From assembly GCA_032160545.1 (NCBI GenBank), contig JAVHVN010000177.1, positions 1 to 7,151 of the forward strand: a stretch of DNA of 7,151 bases, given 5' to 3'. Positions 1 through 5,763 of this stretch are shown here, piece by piece. The notes beneath the pieces are model-generated. The model made no database searches. It worked only from the letters and a program-made list of their open reading frames with translations, and was not told the DNA's origin. Source of the stretch: DATGFB01 sp032160545 (GTDB lineage: Bacteria; Actinomycetota; Actinomycetes; Mycobacteriales; Jatrophihabitantaceae). Position numbers and translations under genes: made by a program. The stretch's first letter is position 1; every line of letters begins with the position of its first letter.

Positions 1-1015
1 CGGCGTACGGGTGGCGCTCGTGTACCGGAAGTTGGTTGCAGTGCTCGACAGTGCGCTTGATCTCGTCGATGTCGACGATGTCGACCTGCGGGTCGATGCC
101 CTGGCTGAACAGGTTGAGCGCCAGCGTGACCAGGTCGACGTTTCCGGTGCGCTCGCCGTTGCCGAAGAGGCAGCCCTCGACCCGGTCCGCGCCGGCCAGC
201 ACTGCCAGCTCGGCGTCGGCCGTGGCCGTCCCTCGGTCGTTGTGGGTGTGCACCGACAGGCAGACGTAGTCGCGGCGGGAGAGGTGCCCCGACATCCACT
301 CGATCTGGTCGGCGTAGACGTTCGGCGTCGAGCGTTCGACGGTGCACGGCAGGTTGAGCACGATCTCGCGGTCGGCGTCGGGCTGCCACGCGTCCATCAC
401 CGCCTCGCAGATCTCGAGGGAGAAGTCGAGTTCGGTGTCCATGAAGATCTCGGGGGAGTACTCGAACCCGAAGTCGGTGCCGGGCAGATAGATCTCGGCG
501 AACTTCATGATCGACCGCGTGCTGTCGACCGCGATGGCGCGGCACTCGGCGCGCCCGTCGCCCGGGAAGCCGAAGACCACCTTGCGGAAGACCGGCGCGG
601 CGGCGTTGTACATGTGCACGGTCGCCTGATTGGCACCGGCCAGTGACTGGACCGTCCGCTCCACGAGTTCCTCGCGCGCCTGGGTCAGCACCGAGATGCG
701 GACGTCATCGGGGACCTTGCCGCCCTCGATCAGGCCGCGGACGAAGTCGAAGTCGGTCTGGCTCGCCGCGGGGAAACCGACCTCGATCTCCTTGTAGCCC
801 ATCCGGACGAGCAGGTCGAACATCGCGTTCTTGCGAGCGGCGTTCATCGGGTCGATCAGCGCCTGGTTGCCGTCGCGCAGGTCGGTCGACAGCCAGCGCG
901 GCGCGGTGGTGATGCTGCGCGAGGGCCACTGCCGGCCGGGCAGGTCGACCGCGGGAAACGGGCGGTATCGGTGGCAGGGCATGCCCGAAGGCTGCTGCGG
1001 GAAAGGCTTGCTCAT
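1..1015 (-). CDS. leuA: 2-isopropylmalate synthase, N-terminal 338 residues (runs off the window)
   Basis: LeuA condenses acetyl-CoA with 2-oxoisovalerate to give 2-isopropylmalate, the first committed step of leucine synthesis, in the cytoplasm. The minus-strand translation starts MSKPFPQQPSGMPCHRYRPF and carries the family signatures in order. LRDGNQALID is at about residues 46-55, with the metal-binding Asp at 48. The HTHNDRGT block is at about 256-263, where the two His are metal ligands, and GNGERTGN is at 285-292. The fragment ends in CNQLPVHERHPYA, just before the subdomain region that follows the TIM barrel. The extended N-terminus and the HPYA motif match the long actinobacterial form (about 570-650 aa), so roughly the last 40% including the leucine-sensing regulatory domain lies outside the window. 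The ATG at 1013-1015 has an AGGAG 10 nt upstream (1026-1030). No frameshift is seen. Regulation by leucine is suggested by the leader described separately. Identity is very secure. Confidence 0.97.
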   Translation of the reverse strand, partial: MSKPFPQQPSGMPCHRYRPFPAVDLPGRQWPSRSITTAPRWLSTDLRDGNQALIDPMNAARKNAMFDLLVRMGYKEIEVGFPAASQTDFDFVRGLIEGGKVPDDVRISVLTQAREELVERTVQSLAGANQATVHMYNAAAPVFRKVVFGFPGDGRAECRAIAVDSTRSIMKFAEIYLPGTDFGFEYSPEIFMDTELDFSLEICEAVMDAWQPDADREIVLNLPCTVERSTPNVYADQIEWMSGHLSRRDYVCLSVHTHNDRGTATADAELAVLAGADRVEGCLFGNGERTGNVDLVTLALNLFSQGIDPQVDIVDIDEIKRTVEHCNQLPVHERHPYA

Positions 1016-1100
1016 GATCTGGCTGCTCCTGGGATGACGAACCGGTGGAGGTTCCGGTCGGCGCAGCACACGGCCCGCGACGAGGGGCCGACCGGATTGG
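1016..1100 (-). promoter_or_regulatory. Structured leuA leader RNA, candidate leucine attenuator with mutually exclusive hairpins
   Basis: This is the leader between the leucine-rich leader peptide and leuA. On the RNA strand a perfect 9-bp stem pairs CCGGTCGGC (1087-1095) with GCCGACCGG (1054-1062). The 5' arm also overlaps a second hairpin, CGGCCC/GGGCCG (1085-1090 with 1071-1076, loop 8 nt). The 3' arm overlaps a third, ACCGG/CCGGT (1054-1058 with 1041-1045, loop 8 nt). The three cannot all form together, as expected of a switch. None is followed by a U-run, so a rho-independent terminator is not visible. The leuA Shine-Dalgarno AGGAG (1026-1030) lies just after the last hairpin, whose loop holds CCTCC that could pair with it over 4 bp. 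Control of translation, or a pseudoknot, is therefore at least as likely as transcription termination. Pairings are seen; function is inferred. Confidence 0.6.
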
Positions 1101-1145
1101 CTACCGGGCCTCGCCGCGGCCGCGAAGAAGCAGCGCGCGCGTCAT
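1101..1145 (-). CDS. leuL: leuA leader peptide with three consecutive leucine codons
   Basis: A 14-codon frame reads MTRALLLRGRGEAR and stops at TAG (1101-1103), 85 nt before the leuA start. Residues 5-7 are Leu, encoded CTG CTT CTT (1125-1133). CTT is an uncommon Leu codon next to the CTG and CTC that dominate this window, which would sharpen sensitivity to charged tRNA-Leu. Short leader peptides with Leu runs ahead of leuA are an established feature of actinobacterial leucine regulation. The peptide itself is expected to have no function beyond positioning the ribosome relative to the hairpins downstream. There is no clear Shine-Dalgarno; a -10-like hexamer ends only 9 nt before the ATG, so translation may be leaderless or nearly so. 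The call rests on position, Leu run and downstream structure together. Confidence 0.7.
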   Translation of the reverse strand: MTRALLLRGRGEAR

Positions 1146-1147
1146 GA

Positions 1148-1576
1148 TGCCGCGAGTCTAACCGACCGCAGGTGCGGCGGTGCAGCTGCCAGGACATCGC
1201 GACCTGGCCCTGGCAATCGTTCGGGCGCACGGTGGTGCTGATGTGGCAGTCGACCGGCGACCGGCTGCACCAGGTGCAGTGGGGTCTCGAACTCGTCACC
1301 GCCCCGCTGCTCGTACTCGGCGTGGTGCTGCTCGTCCGTGCCGGGCTGCTCGCCGAAGCCATCTACGTCGGGTCGGCGAGCGCCGCGCTGCTGACGAGCA
1401 CGACCTACCTCTCCCTTCCCCGCTCGACACTGACGGCGCTCCCGCTGTTCCTGCTCGGCGCCCGAGCCCTGGCCCGCCCGGGTCGCCGCGTCGCCGTCGT
1501 CCTGACGGCGGCCGGCTGCCTAGCCGGGACGGTGGCGACTGCGTGGTGGCACCTCTACGGTGAGCAGGTCGGCTGA
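1148..1576 (+). pseudogene. C-terminal remnant of a PIG-V/GPI-mannosyltransferase-like membrane protein
   Basis: A frame open from 1148 to TGA at 1574-1576 has strongly G/C-biased third positions and encodes a mostly hydrophobic product. From the first possible GTG (1172) it would be 134 aa with three to four membrane-spanning stretches, near residues 42-58, 62-82, 84-98 and 104-125. A PWQSFGRT segment, AEAIYVG, and SLPRSTLTALPLFLL resemble the last third of PIG-V/Gpi18-type mannosyltransferases, where a Ser-x-Pro-Arg motif precedes the final helices. That family is about 400 aa, and its N-terminal catalytic part is absent: in-frame sequence is blocked by TGA at 1145-1147, and upstream DNA is the leuA leader. 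No Shine-Dalgarno is visible at 1172. I favour a decayed gene whose front was lost when it came to abut leuA; a short genuine membrane protein cannot be excluded. The family assignment is from pattern memory and moderate at best. Confidence 0.5.
1155..1160 (-). promoter_or_regulatory. Candidate -10 element for leuL-leuA
   Basis: The minus strand reads TAGACT, which fits the actinobacterial TAnnnT -10 pattern, with its last base 10 nt upstream of the A of the leader-peptide ATG. Transcription would start within a few bases of that ATG. I see no good -35 hexamer at 16-19 nt spacing; the upstream DNA is GC-rich. The position is right for the leader, but a lone hexamer is weak evidence. Confidence 0.4.
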
Positions 1577-1613
1577 GAGTTTCGAAATCCGTCGTATGAC
1601 GTTCCTGTTACCG

Positions 1614-1657
1614 GCGCTATCCGTTGCATTACAGGGTTCTCACGCGCTGATCCGTTG
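1614..1657 (+). repeat. Near-perfect direct repeat upstream of patD, candidate operator
   Basis: GCGCTATCCGTTG at 1614-1626 recurs as GCGCTGATCCGTTG at 1644-1657; the copies differ by one inserted G. Start-to-start distance is 30 nt, close to three helical turns, so both copies would face the same side of the DNA. The second copy overlaps the candidate -35 hexamer TTGTGA. This is the usual placement of a repressor site, but the regulator is not in the window and the assignment is inference. Confidence 0.4.
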
Positions 1658-1683
1658 TGAGCCGTCGCCTCCCGGTGTACGTT
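1655..1683 (+). promoter_or_regulatory. Candidate promoter for the patD polyamine operon
   Basis: TTGTGA (1655-1660, four of six matches to TTGACA) is followed after exactly 17 nt by TACGTT (1678-1683), which fits the TAnnnT -10 pattern. Transcription would begin near 1690 and leave about 30 nt of untranslated leader containing the GGAG that serves patD. The spacing is ideal but the -10 is a partial match. The stretch 1577-1721 holds no gene besides this and the direct repeat. Confidence 0.45.
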
Positions 1684-1721
1684 CCAGGGACTGCGCCCGG
1701 CGACCACACGGAGTGTGCAAC

Positions 1722-3152
1722 GTGACGCGTTCGGTCCGGAACTTCGTCGACGGAAAGCTGGTCGACGCGGCCGACGGCCGGCGTACCGAACTGATCGATC
1801 CGTCCACCGGCGAGGTGTTCGGCTCGGCGCCACTGTCCGGTCCCGAGGACGTCGACGCCGCCTACCGCGCCGCGGCCGGCGCGTTCGAGACCTGGCGTGA
1901 CACCACGCCCAGCGAACGGCAGCGGGCGCTGCTCAAGTTCGCCGATGCGATGGAGGCCCGCGGCGAGGAGATCATCGCGGCCGAGTGCGAGAACACCGGC
2001 AAGCCGATCGAGCTCACCCGCACCGAGGAGTTGCCTCCGGCCCTCGACCAGATCCGGTTCTTCGCCGGTGCCGCCCGCCTGCTCGAGGGGCGCAGTGCGG
2101 GCGAGTACATGACCGGGTTCACCAGCTACGTCCGCCGGGAGCCGGTCGGGGTCGTCGGCCAGGTCGCGCCGTGGAACTACCCGATGATGATGGCCGTCTG
2201 GAAGATCGCACCGGCCCTCGCAGCGGGCAACTGCGTCGTGCTCAAGCCGAGCGACACCACCCCGGTCTCGTCCGCGCTGATGGCCGAGATCGCCGCCGAG
2301 TTCCTTCCGCCCGGAGTGTTCAACGTCGTCTGCGGCGACCGCGACACCGGCCGGGCAGTCGTCTCGCACCGGACGCCCGCGATGGTCTCGATCACCGGCT
2401 CCACCCGCGCCGGCTACGAGGTCGCCGAGGCGGCGGCGAAGGATCTCAAGCGCACCCATCTCGAGCTCGGCGGCAAGGCGCCGGTCGTGGTGTTCGACGA
2501 CGCCGACATCGAGAACGCCGCGGAGAACATCGCGATCGCCGGGTACTTCAACGCCGGGCAGGACTGCACGGCTGCGACCCGGGTGCTGGTTGCCCCCCGT
2601 ATCGCGAGCGACTTCGCCGAGGCGCTCGCCGGGCAGGCCCGCGCCACGAAGGTCGGAGCTCCGGACGACCCGGACGTGCTCTACGGGCCGCTCAACAACG
2701 CCAACCAGCTGCAGCGCGTCGGCGGCGTCATCGACCGGTTGCCCGACCACGCACGAGTGCTCGCCGGTGGTGCCCGTCAGGGCGAGCGCGGCTACTTCTG
2801 GCAGCCGACGGTCGTCACCGACCTGCGCCAGGACGACGAGGCGATCCAGAACGAGATCTTCGGCCCGGTCATCACCGTGCAGCAGTTCACCGACGAGGAC
2901 GAGGCGGTGCGCTGGGCCAACGACACCGAGTACGGCCTTGCGTCGTCGGTCTGGACGAAGGATCACGGCAGGGCGATGCGCATGACCCGGCGGCTCGACT
3001 TCGGGTGCGTGTGGGTGAACTGCCACATCCCGATCGTCGCCGAGATGCCGCACGGCGGGTTCAAGCACTCCGGCTACGGCAAGGACCTGTCCGTCTACGG
3101 GCTCGAGGACTACACGCGCATCAAGCACGTCATGCACAACATCGACTACTGA
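1722..3152 (+). CDS. patD: Gamma-aminobutyraldehyde dehydrogenase (ALDH superfamily)
   Basis: PatD oxidises 4-aminobutanal, the product of putrescine deamination or transamination, to 4-aminobutyrate with NAD+. The 476-aa product is the usual length (E. coli PatD/YdcW is 474) and resembles it along its whole length. Shared stretches include RFFAGAAR (112-119), APWNYP (149-154), LELGGKAPVVVFDDADIE (247-264), YFNAGQDCTAA (275-285) and the C-terminal MPHGG, SGYGKD and YGLEDYT blocks. Visible functional residues are the oxyanion Asn152, Lys175 in LKPS, the nucleotide-site GSTRAG at 226-231, general base Glu248, catalytic Cys282 and Glu378 in EIFGP. The frame is open upstream to 1560, but the GTG at 1722 has GGAG 8 nt before it and gives the family N-terminus NFVDGKLV; a GTG at 1713 is the main alternative. 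Its place ahead of a polyamine-type ABC transporter supports the substrate. Betaine aldehyde or another omega-amino aldehyde remains possible. Confidence 0.9.
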   Translation: MTRSVRNFVDGKLVDAADGRRTELIDPSTGEVFGSAPLSGPEDVDAAYRAAAGAFETWRDTTPSERQRALLKFADAMEARGEEIIAAECENTGKPIELTRTEELPPALDQIRFFAGAARLLEGRSAGEYMTGFTSYVRREPVGVVGQVAPWNYPMMMAVWKIAPALAAGNCVVLKPSDTTPVSSALMAEIAAEFLPPGVFNVVCGDRDTGRAVVSHRTPAMVSITGSTRAGYEVAEAAAKDLKRTHLELGGKAPVVVFDDADIENAAENIAIAGYFNAGQDCTAATRVLVAPRIASDFAEALAGQARATKVGAPDDPDVLYGPLNNANQLQRVGGVIDRLPDHARVLAGGARQGERGYFWQPTVVTDLRQDDEAIQNEIFGPVITVQQFTDEDEAVRWANDTEYGLASSVWTKDHGRAMRMTRRLDFGCVWVNCHIPIVAEMPHGGFKHSGYGKDLSVYGLEDYTRIKHVMHNIDY

Positions 3153-3192
3153 CGAGTTCGCATGAATCCGTCTGTTGCGTGCCCGCCGGCCC

Positions 3193-3198
3193 TAGCCT
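3193..3198 (+). promoter_or_regulatory. Possible -10 element giving a leaderless biotinyl-protein transcript
   Basis: TAGCCT fits TAnnnT and ends 6 nt before the ATG at 3205, so a transcript starting there would be leaderless. No -35 is found at proper spacing; TTGCGT at 3175-3180 is only 12 nt away. The 52-nt gap 3153-3204 shows no terminator and no strong Shine-Dalgarno, so read-through from patD is equally plausible. Confidence 0.25.
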
Positions 3199-3204
3199 GA
3201 GCCC

Positions 3205-3429
3205 ATGAGTCACACCATCGCGGCTGAACTCGTCGGCAACGTGGCCACCGTGGTCGTCGAGGCCGGCGCATCGGTACACCCCACCGACACGCTCGTGATC
3301 CTCGAGTCGATGAAGATGGAGATCCCGGTGCTGGCCGAGGTGTTCGGTGTGGTCACGGAGCTGGCGGTGCACGCCGGCGATGTCGTGCGCGAGGGCGACG
3401 TCATCGCCGTCATCGAGGAGCACCCGTGA
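3205..3429 (+). CDS. Stand-alone biotinyl-domain carrier protein, TB7.3 type
   Basis: A 74-aa protein consisting of a single biotin/lipoyl-attachment fold. The biotinylation motif ESMKMEIPVLAE spans about residues 34-45, with Lys37 as the expected acceptor for biotin protein ligase; Met on both sides marks biotin rather than lipoate. The second half, with GVVTELAVHAGDVVREGDVIAVI, is the mirrored hammerhead half of the domain. The pattern and size closely resemble the small M. tuberculosis biotinylated protein TB7.3 (Rv3221c, about 71 aa), whose partner enzyme is not well established. No carboxylase or carboxyltransferase lies in the window. The stop TGA overlaps the GTG of the ABC ATPase gene in a GTGA, indicating translational coupling. 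The only start fitting the family is ATG 3205; no strong Shine-Dalgarno precedes it. The domain is certain; the role is unknown. Confidence 0.92.
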   Translation: MSHTIAAELVGNVATVVVEAGASVHPTDTLVILESMKMEIPVLAEVFGVVTELAVHAGDVVREGDVIAVIEEHP

Positions 3430-4490
3430 GCACGCTCGCGGCCGACCGCCCGGCCCCGGGCGACACCGGGGCACGGCCGCCGGTGCAGATCGAGCTGCGC
3501 GGCGTGCGCAAGACGTTCGGTTCGGTCGTCGCGGTCGACAACCTCGACCTGGACGTCCGCGACGGCGAGTTCTTCGCGATGCTCGGTCCGTCCGGTTCGG
3601 GCAAGACGACCGTGCTGCGCATGATCGCGGGCTTCGAGCGCCCGACCGCGGGACGGATCGGGCTCGGCGGCGTGGACGCGACGACTGTGCCGCCGTTCCG
3701 CCGCGACGTGAACACCGTCTTCCAGGACTACGCGCTGTTCCCGCACATGAACGTCGACGAGAACGTGGCCTACGGGCTGCGGGTGCGCAAGGTCCCGCGG
3801 GCCGAACGCGCGCGGCGCGTCGGTGAGGCGCTCGACATGGTCCGGCTGTCCGGGTTCGGCGCTCGCAGCCCGGCCGAGCTCTCCGGCGGCCAGCGCCAGC
3901 GGGTGGCGCTGGCGCGCGCGCTGGTCAACCGGCCGAAGGTGCTGCTCCTCGACGAGCCCCTCGGCGCGCTCGATCTCAAGCTGCGCGAGCAGATGCAACT
4001 CGAACTCAAGGCGATCCAGCGCGAGGTCGGCATCACCTTCGTCTTCGTCACCCACGACCAGGACGAGGCGCTGACCCTCTGCGACCGGCTCGCCGTGTTC
4101 AACGAGGGTCGCGTCGAGCAGCTCGGCACGCCGGTCGAGGTGTACGAGTCGCCAACGTCGCTGTTCGTCGCGGGCTTCGTCGGCACGTCCAACATCATCA
4201 CCGGCGAGCTGGCCCGCACCCACTACGGCACCGACGCGACGTTCGCCGTCCGCCCCGAGAAGGTGCGGGTGCTCCCGCCGAACGCCCAGCCAGGCGACGA
4301 CGAGGTCGCAGTGCCCGGCACCGTGCGCGAGATCGTCTACGCCGGTGCGGCCACGCGTGTCGTCGTCGAGGCTGCCGGCGCGCTGCTCGCGGCCGTCCTG
4401 CTCAACGTCACCGCCGACCCCGCGCCCCCACGGCGTGGCGACCCCGTACTCGTCACGTGGCACCGCGGTGCCGCCCGTCGGATCGCATGA
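3426..4490 (+). CDS. ydcT: Polyamine-type ABC transporter ATPase (PotA/YdcT family)
   Basis: This is the cytoplasmic ATP-hydrolysing subunit that drives the two permeases encoded downstream. The 354-aa product has the complete ABC domain: Walker A GPSGSGKT at 54-61, Q-loop Gln100 in VFQDYALFPHMNV, signature LSGGQRQR at 152-159, Walker B VLLLDEP at 172-178, D-loop GALD at 180-183 and switch His210 in FVTHDQDEA. After the ATPase core, GTPVEVYESP and FVGTSNIITG lead into a C-terminal TOBE-type regulatory domain (about 250-350, with AVRPEKVRVL), typical of spermidine/putrescine, molybdate and maltose importers. The N-terminal 20 residues are a Pro/Ala-rich extension. The start GTG at 3426 has GAGGAG 5 nt upstream (3415-3420) and overlaps the preceding stop by 4 nt. 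The neighbours make YdcT the best match within a family whose ATPases alone do not reveal substrate. A 55-nt gap separates it from the binding protein. Confidence 0.93.
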   Translation: MSTLAADRPAPGDTGARPPVQIELRGVRKTFGSVVAVDNLDLDVRDGEFFAMLGPSGSGKTTVLRMIAGFERPTAGRIGLGGVDATTVPPFRRDVNTVFQDYALFPHMNVDENVAYGLRVRKVPRAERARRVGEALDMVRLSGFGARSPAELSGGQRQRVALARALVNRPKVLLLDEPLGALDLKLREQMQLELKAIQREVGITFVFVTHDQDEALTLCDRLAVFNEGRVEQLGTPVEVYESPTSLFVAGFVGTSNIITGELARTHYGTDATFAVRPEKVRVLPPNAQPGDDEVAVPGTVREIVYAGAATRVVVEAAGALLAAVLLNVTADPAPPRRGDPVLVTWHRGAARRIA

Positions 4491-4491
4491 C

Positions 4492-4504
4492 CGGGCGCAG
4501 CCCG
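4492..4504 (+). repeat. Small GC hairpin just after the ATPase gene
   Basis: CGGGC/GCCCG form a 5-bp stem with a GCA loop directly after the ATPase stop. No U-run follows, so it is not a convincing rho-independent terminator. It could protect the upstream message end or be chance in GC-rich DNA. Confidence 0.25.
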
Positions 4505-4513
4505 TCCCCCGCC

Positions 4514-4539
4514 CTCCTTATCGCCTAGAGAGCAAGGAG
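4514..4539 (+). promoter_or_regulatory. Candidate Shine-Dalgarno-sequestering hairpin before the binding-protein gene
   Basis: CTCCTT (4514-4519) is the exact complement of AAGGAG (4534-4539), the strong ribosome site 6 nt ahead of the binding-protein ATG. The two would form a 6-bp stem with a 14-nt loop and hide the whole site. The pairing is plain in the sequence. Whether it regulates translation is inference, and the stem is short enough for ribosomes to open. Confidence 0.4.
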
Positions 4540-4545
4540 AAACCG

Positions 4546-5763
4546 ATGATGAGAACGCGGTTCGGTGGCATCTCGACGGTGGTGGCGGCGCTCGCCGCAC
4601 TGTCGCTGGCTGTCGCGTGCAGCAGTTCCTCGAATTCGTCCAAGCAGGGATCGGGCGGCGGATCGCAGCGTCAGGTGCCGAAGGTGGCCATGGCGAGCGC
4701 CGTCGGGGAGGGCGAGGGCCAGCTGAACATCATCGCGTGGGCCGGGTACGCCGAGAACGGGTCGAACGACCCGAAGGTCAACTGGGTCAAGCCGTTCCAG
4801 GACCAGACCGGCTGCAAGGTCAACGTCAAGGTCGGCAACACCTCCGACGAGATGCTGCAGCTGATGAAGACCGGCCAGTACGACGGCGTGTCCGCGTCCG
4901 GCGACGCGTCGCTGCGCCTGCTCTACGGCGGTGACGTCGCCCCGGTGAACACCGACCTGGTCCCCAACTACAAGACGGTGTCGGAGTTCTTGAAGAACAA
5001 GAACTGGAACTCGGTGAACGGCCAGATGTACGGCATCCCGCACGGCTGGGGCGCCAACCTGCTGATGTGGGACCCGGCCAGGGTCTCGGGCACGCTCGAC
5101 TCGTGGTCGGCCGTCTTCGACCAGGCCGGTCAGTACAAGGGCAAGGTCACCGCGTACGACTCCCCGATCTACATCGCGGACGCCGCGCTGTACCTGATGA
5201 GCACCAAGCCCGACCTCGGCATCAAGGACCCGTACTCGCTGAAGAGCGCGCAGCTCGACGCGGCGGTGAACCTGCTGAAGCAGCAGCGCGCGGACGTGGG
5301 CGAGTACTGGGCCGACTACACCAAGGAGGTGCAGGCCTTCGAGTCCGGCACGTCGGTCGTGGGCACCACCTGGCAGGTCATCGCGAACACGATCAACGCC
5401 GACGGTAAGACGAAGGTGCAGACGGCGTTCCCCAAGGAGGGCGCGACCGGCTGGTCGGACACCTGGATGATCTCGTCCAAGGCCCAGCACCCGAACTGCA
5501 TGTACAAGTGGATGGACTACATCATCTCGCCGAAGGTGAATGCGCAGGTCGCGGAGTACTTCGGTGAGGCACCGGCGCAGACGCTCGCCTGTGCGCAGAC
5601 CACCGACAAGACGCACTGCGACACCTATCACGCGCTCGACGCCGCCTACGCCGCGAAGATCCACTACTGGGCGACGCCGCAGGTGCAGTGCCTGGACGGC
5701 AGCGGTTCCAACTGCACCGACTACTCGCAGTGGGTCGACAAGTGGCAGCAGATCAAGGGCTGA
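4546..5763 (+). CDS. ydcS: Polyamine-type ABC transporter substrate-binding lipoprotein (PotD/YdcS family)
   Basis: This extracytoplasmic solute receptor delivers the substrate to the permease pair. The 405-aa precursor has a classical lipoprotein signal: MMRTR, a hydrophobic core, then LAVAC with Cys25 as the acylated residue, followed by a Ser/Gly-rich tether (about 26-42). The -3 position is Ala, a slightly relaxed lipobox. The mature part resembles E. coli YdcS throughout: GEGQLNIIAWAGYAE (55-70 region), SDEMLQLM (100-107), SASGDASLRL (116-125), GIPHGWGANLLMW (163-175), YDSPIYIADAAL (204-215), FPKEGATGWSDT (295-306) and YKWMDYIISPKV (320-331). Cys349/Cys358 and Cys382/Cys390 are spaced like disulfides of an exported protein. 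ATG 4546 is chosen because AAGGAG stands 6 nt upstream and the signal peptide begins there. YdcS-type proteins are linked to putrescine or spermidine-like ligands, and E. coli YdcS has also been tied to polyhydroxybutyrate, so the exact ligand is open. Confidence 0.93.
   Translation: MMRTRFGGISTVVAALAALSLAVACSSSSNSSKQGSGGGSQRQVPKVAMASAVGEGEGQLNIIAWAGYAENGSNDPKVNWVKPFQDQTGCKVNVKVGNTSDEMLQLMKTGQYDGVSASGDASLRLLYGGDVAPVNTDLVPNYKTVSEFLKNKNWNSVNGQMYGIPHGWGANLLMWDPARVSGTLDSWSAVFDQAGQYKGKVTAYDSPIYIADAALYLMSTKPDLGIKDPYSLKSAQLDAAVNLLKQQRADVGEYWADYTKEVQAFESGTSVVGTTWQVIANTINADGKTKVQTAFPKEGATGWSDTWMISSKAQHPNCMYKWMDYIISPKVNAQVAEYFGEAPAQTLACAQTTDKTHCDTYHALDAAYAAKIHYWATPQVQCLDGSGSNCTDYSQWVDKWQQIKG

Noticed and set aside
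11..646. Plus-strand open frame of 211 codons opposite leuA
   Set aside because: Antisense shadow of leuA; the minus strand carries all LeuA motifs and the product has no recognisable family.
1041..1095. Rho-independent terminator in the leuA leader
   Set aside because: The stems are strong but none is followed by a T-run on the RNA strand, so the region is reported as an attenuator of undefined mechanism instead.
1580..1601. Palindrome TTTCGAAA (1580-1587) and small dyad CGTCgtatGACG (1590-1601) before patD
   Set aside because: Short and without conserved spacing to the promoter; too weak to call operators, and not part of the stronger direct repeat.
1629..3137. Long open frame on the minus strand opposite patD, about 500 codons, with similar long antisense frames opposite ydcT (3210-4463), ydcS (4525-5664) and ydcU (5721-6740)
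   Set aside because: These mirror the G/C-rich third positions of the plus-strand genes. Their translations are Arg/Gly/Val/Asp/His-rich with no recognisable domain, while the plus strand encodes clear families.
3153..3204. Terminator or independent transcription unit boundary between patD and the biotinyl gene
   Set aside because: No stem-loop is visible, and the only promoter-like match has a wrong -35 spacing, so an operon boundary is not supported.
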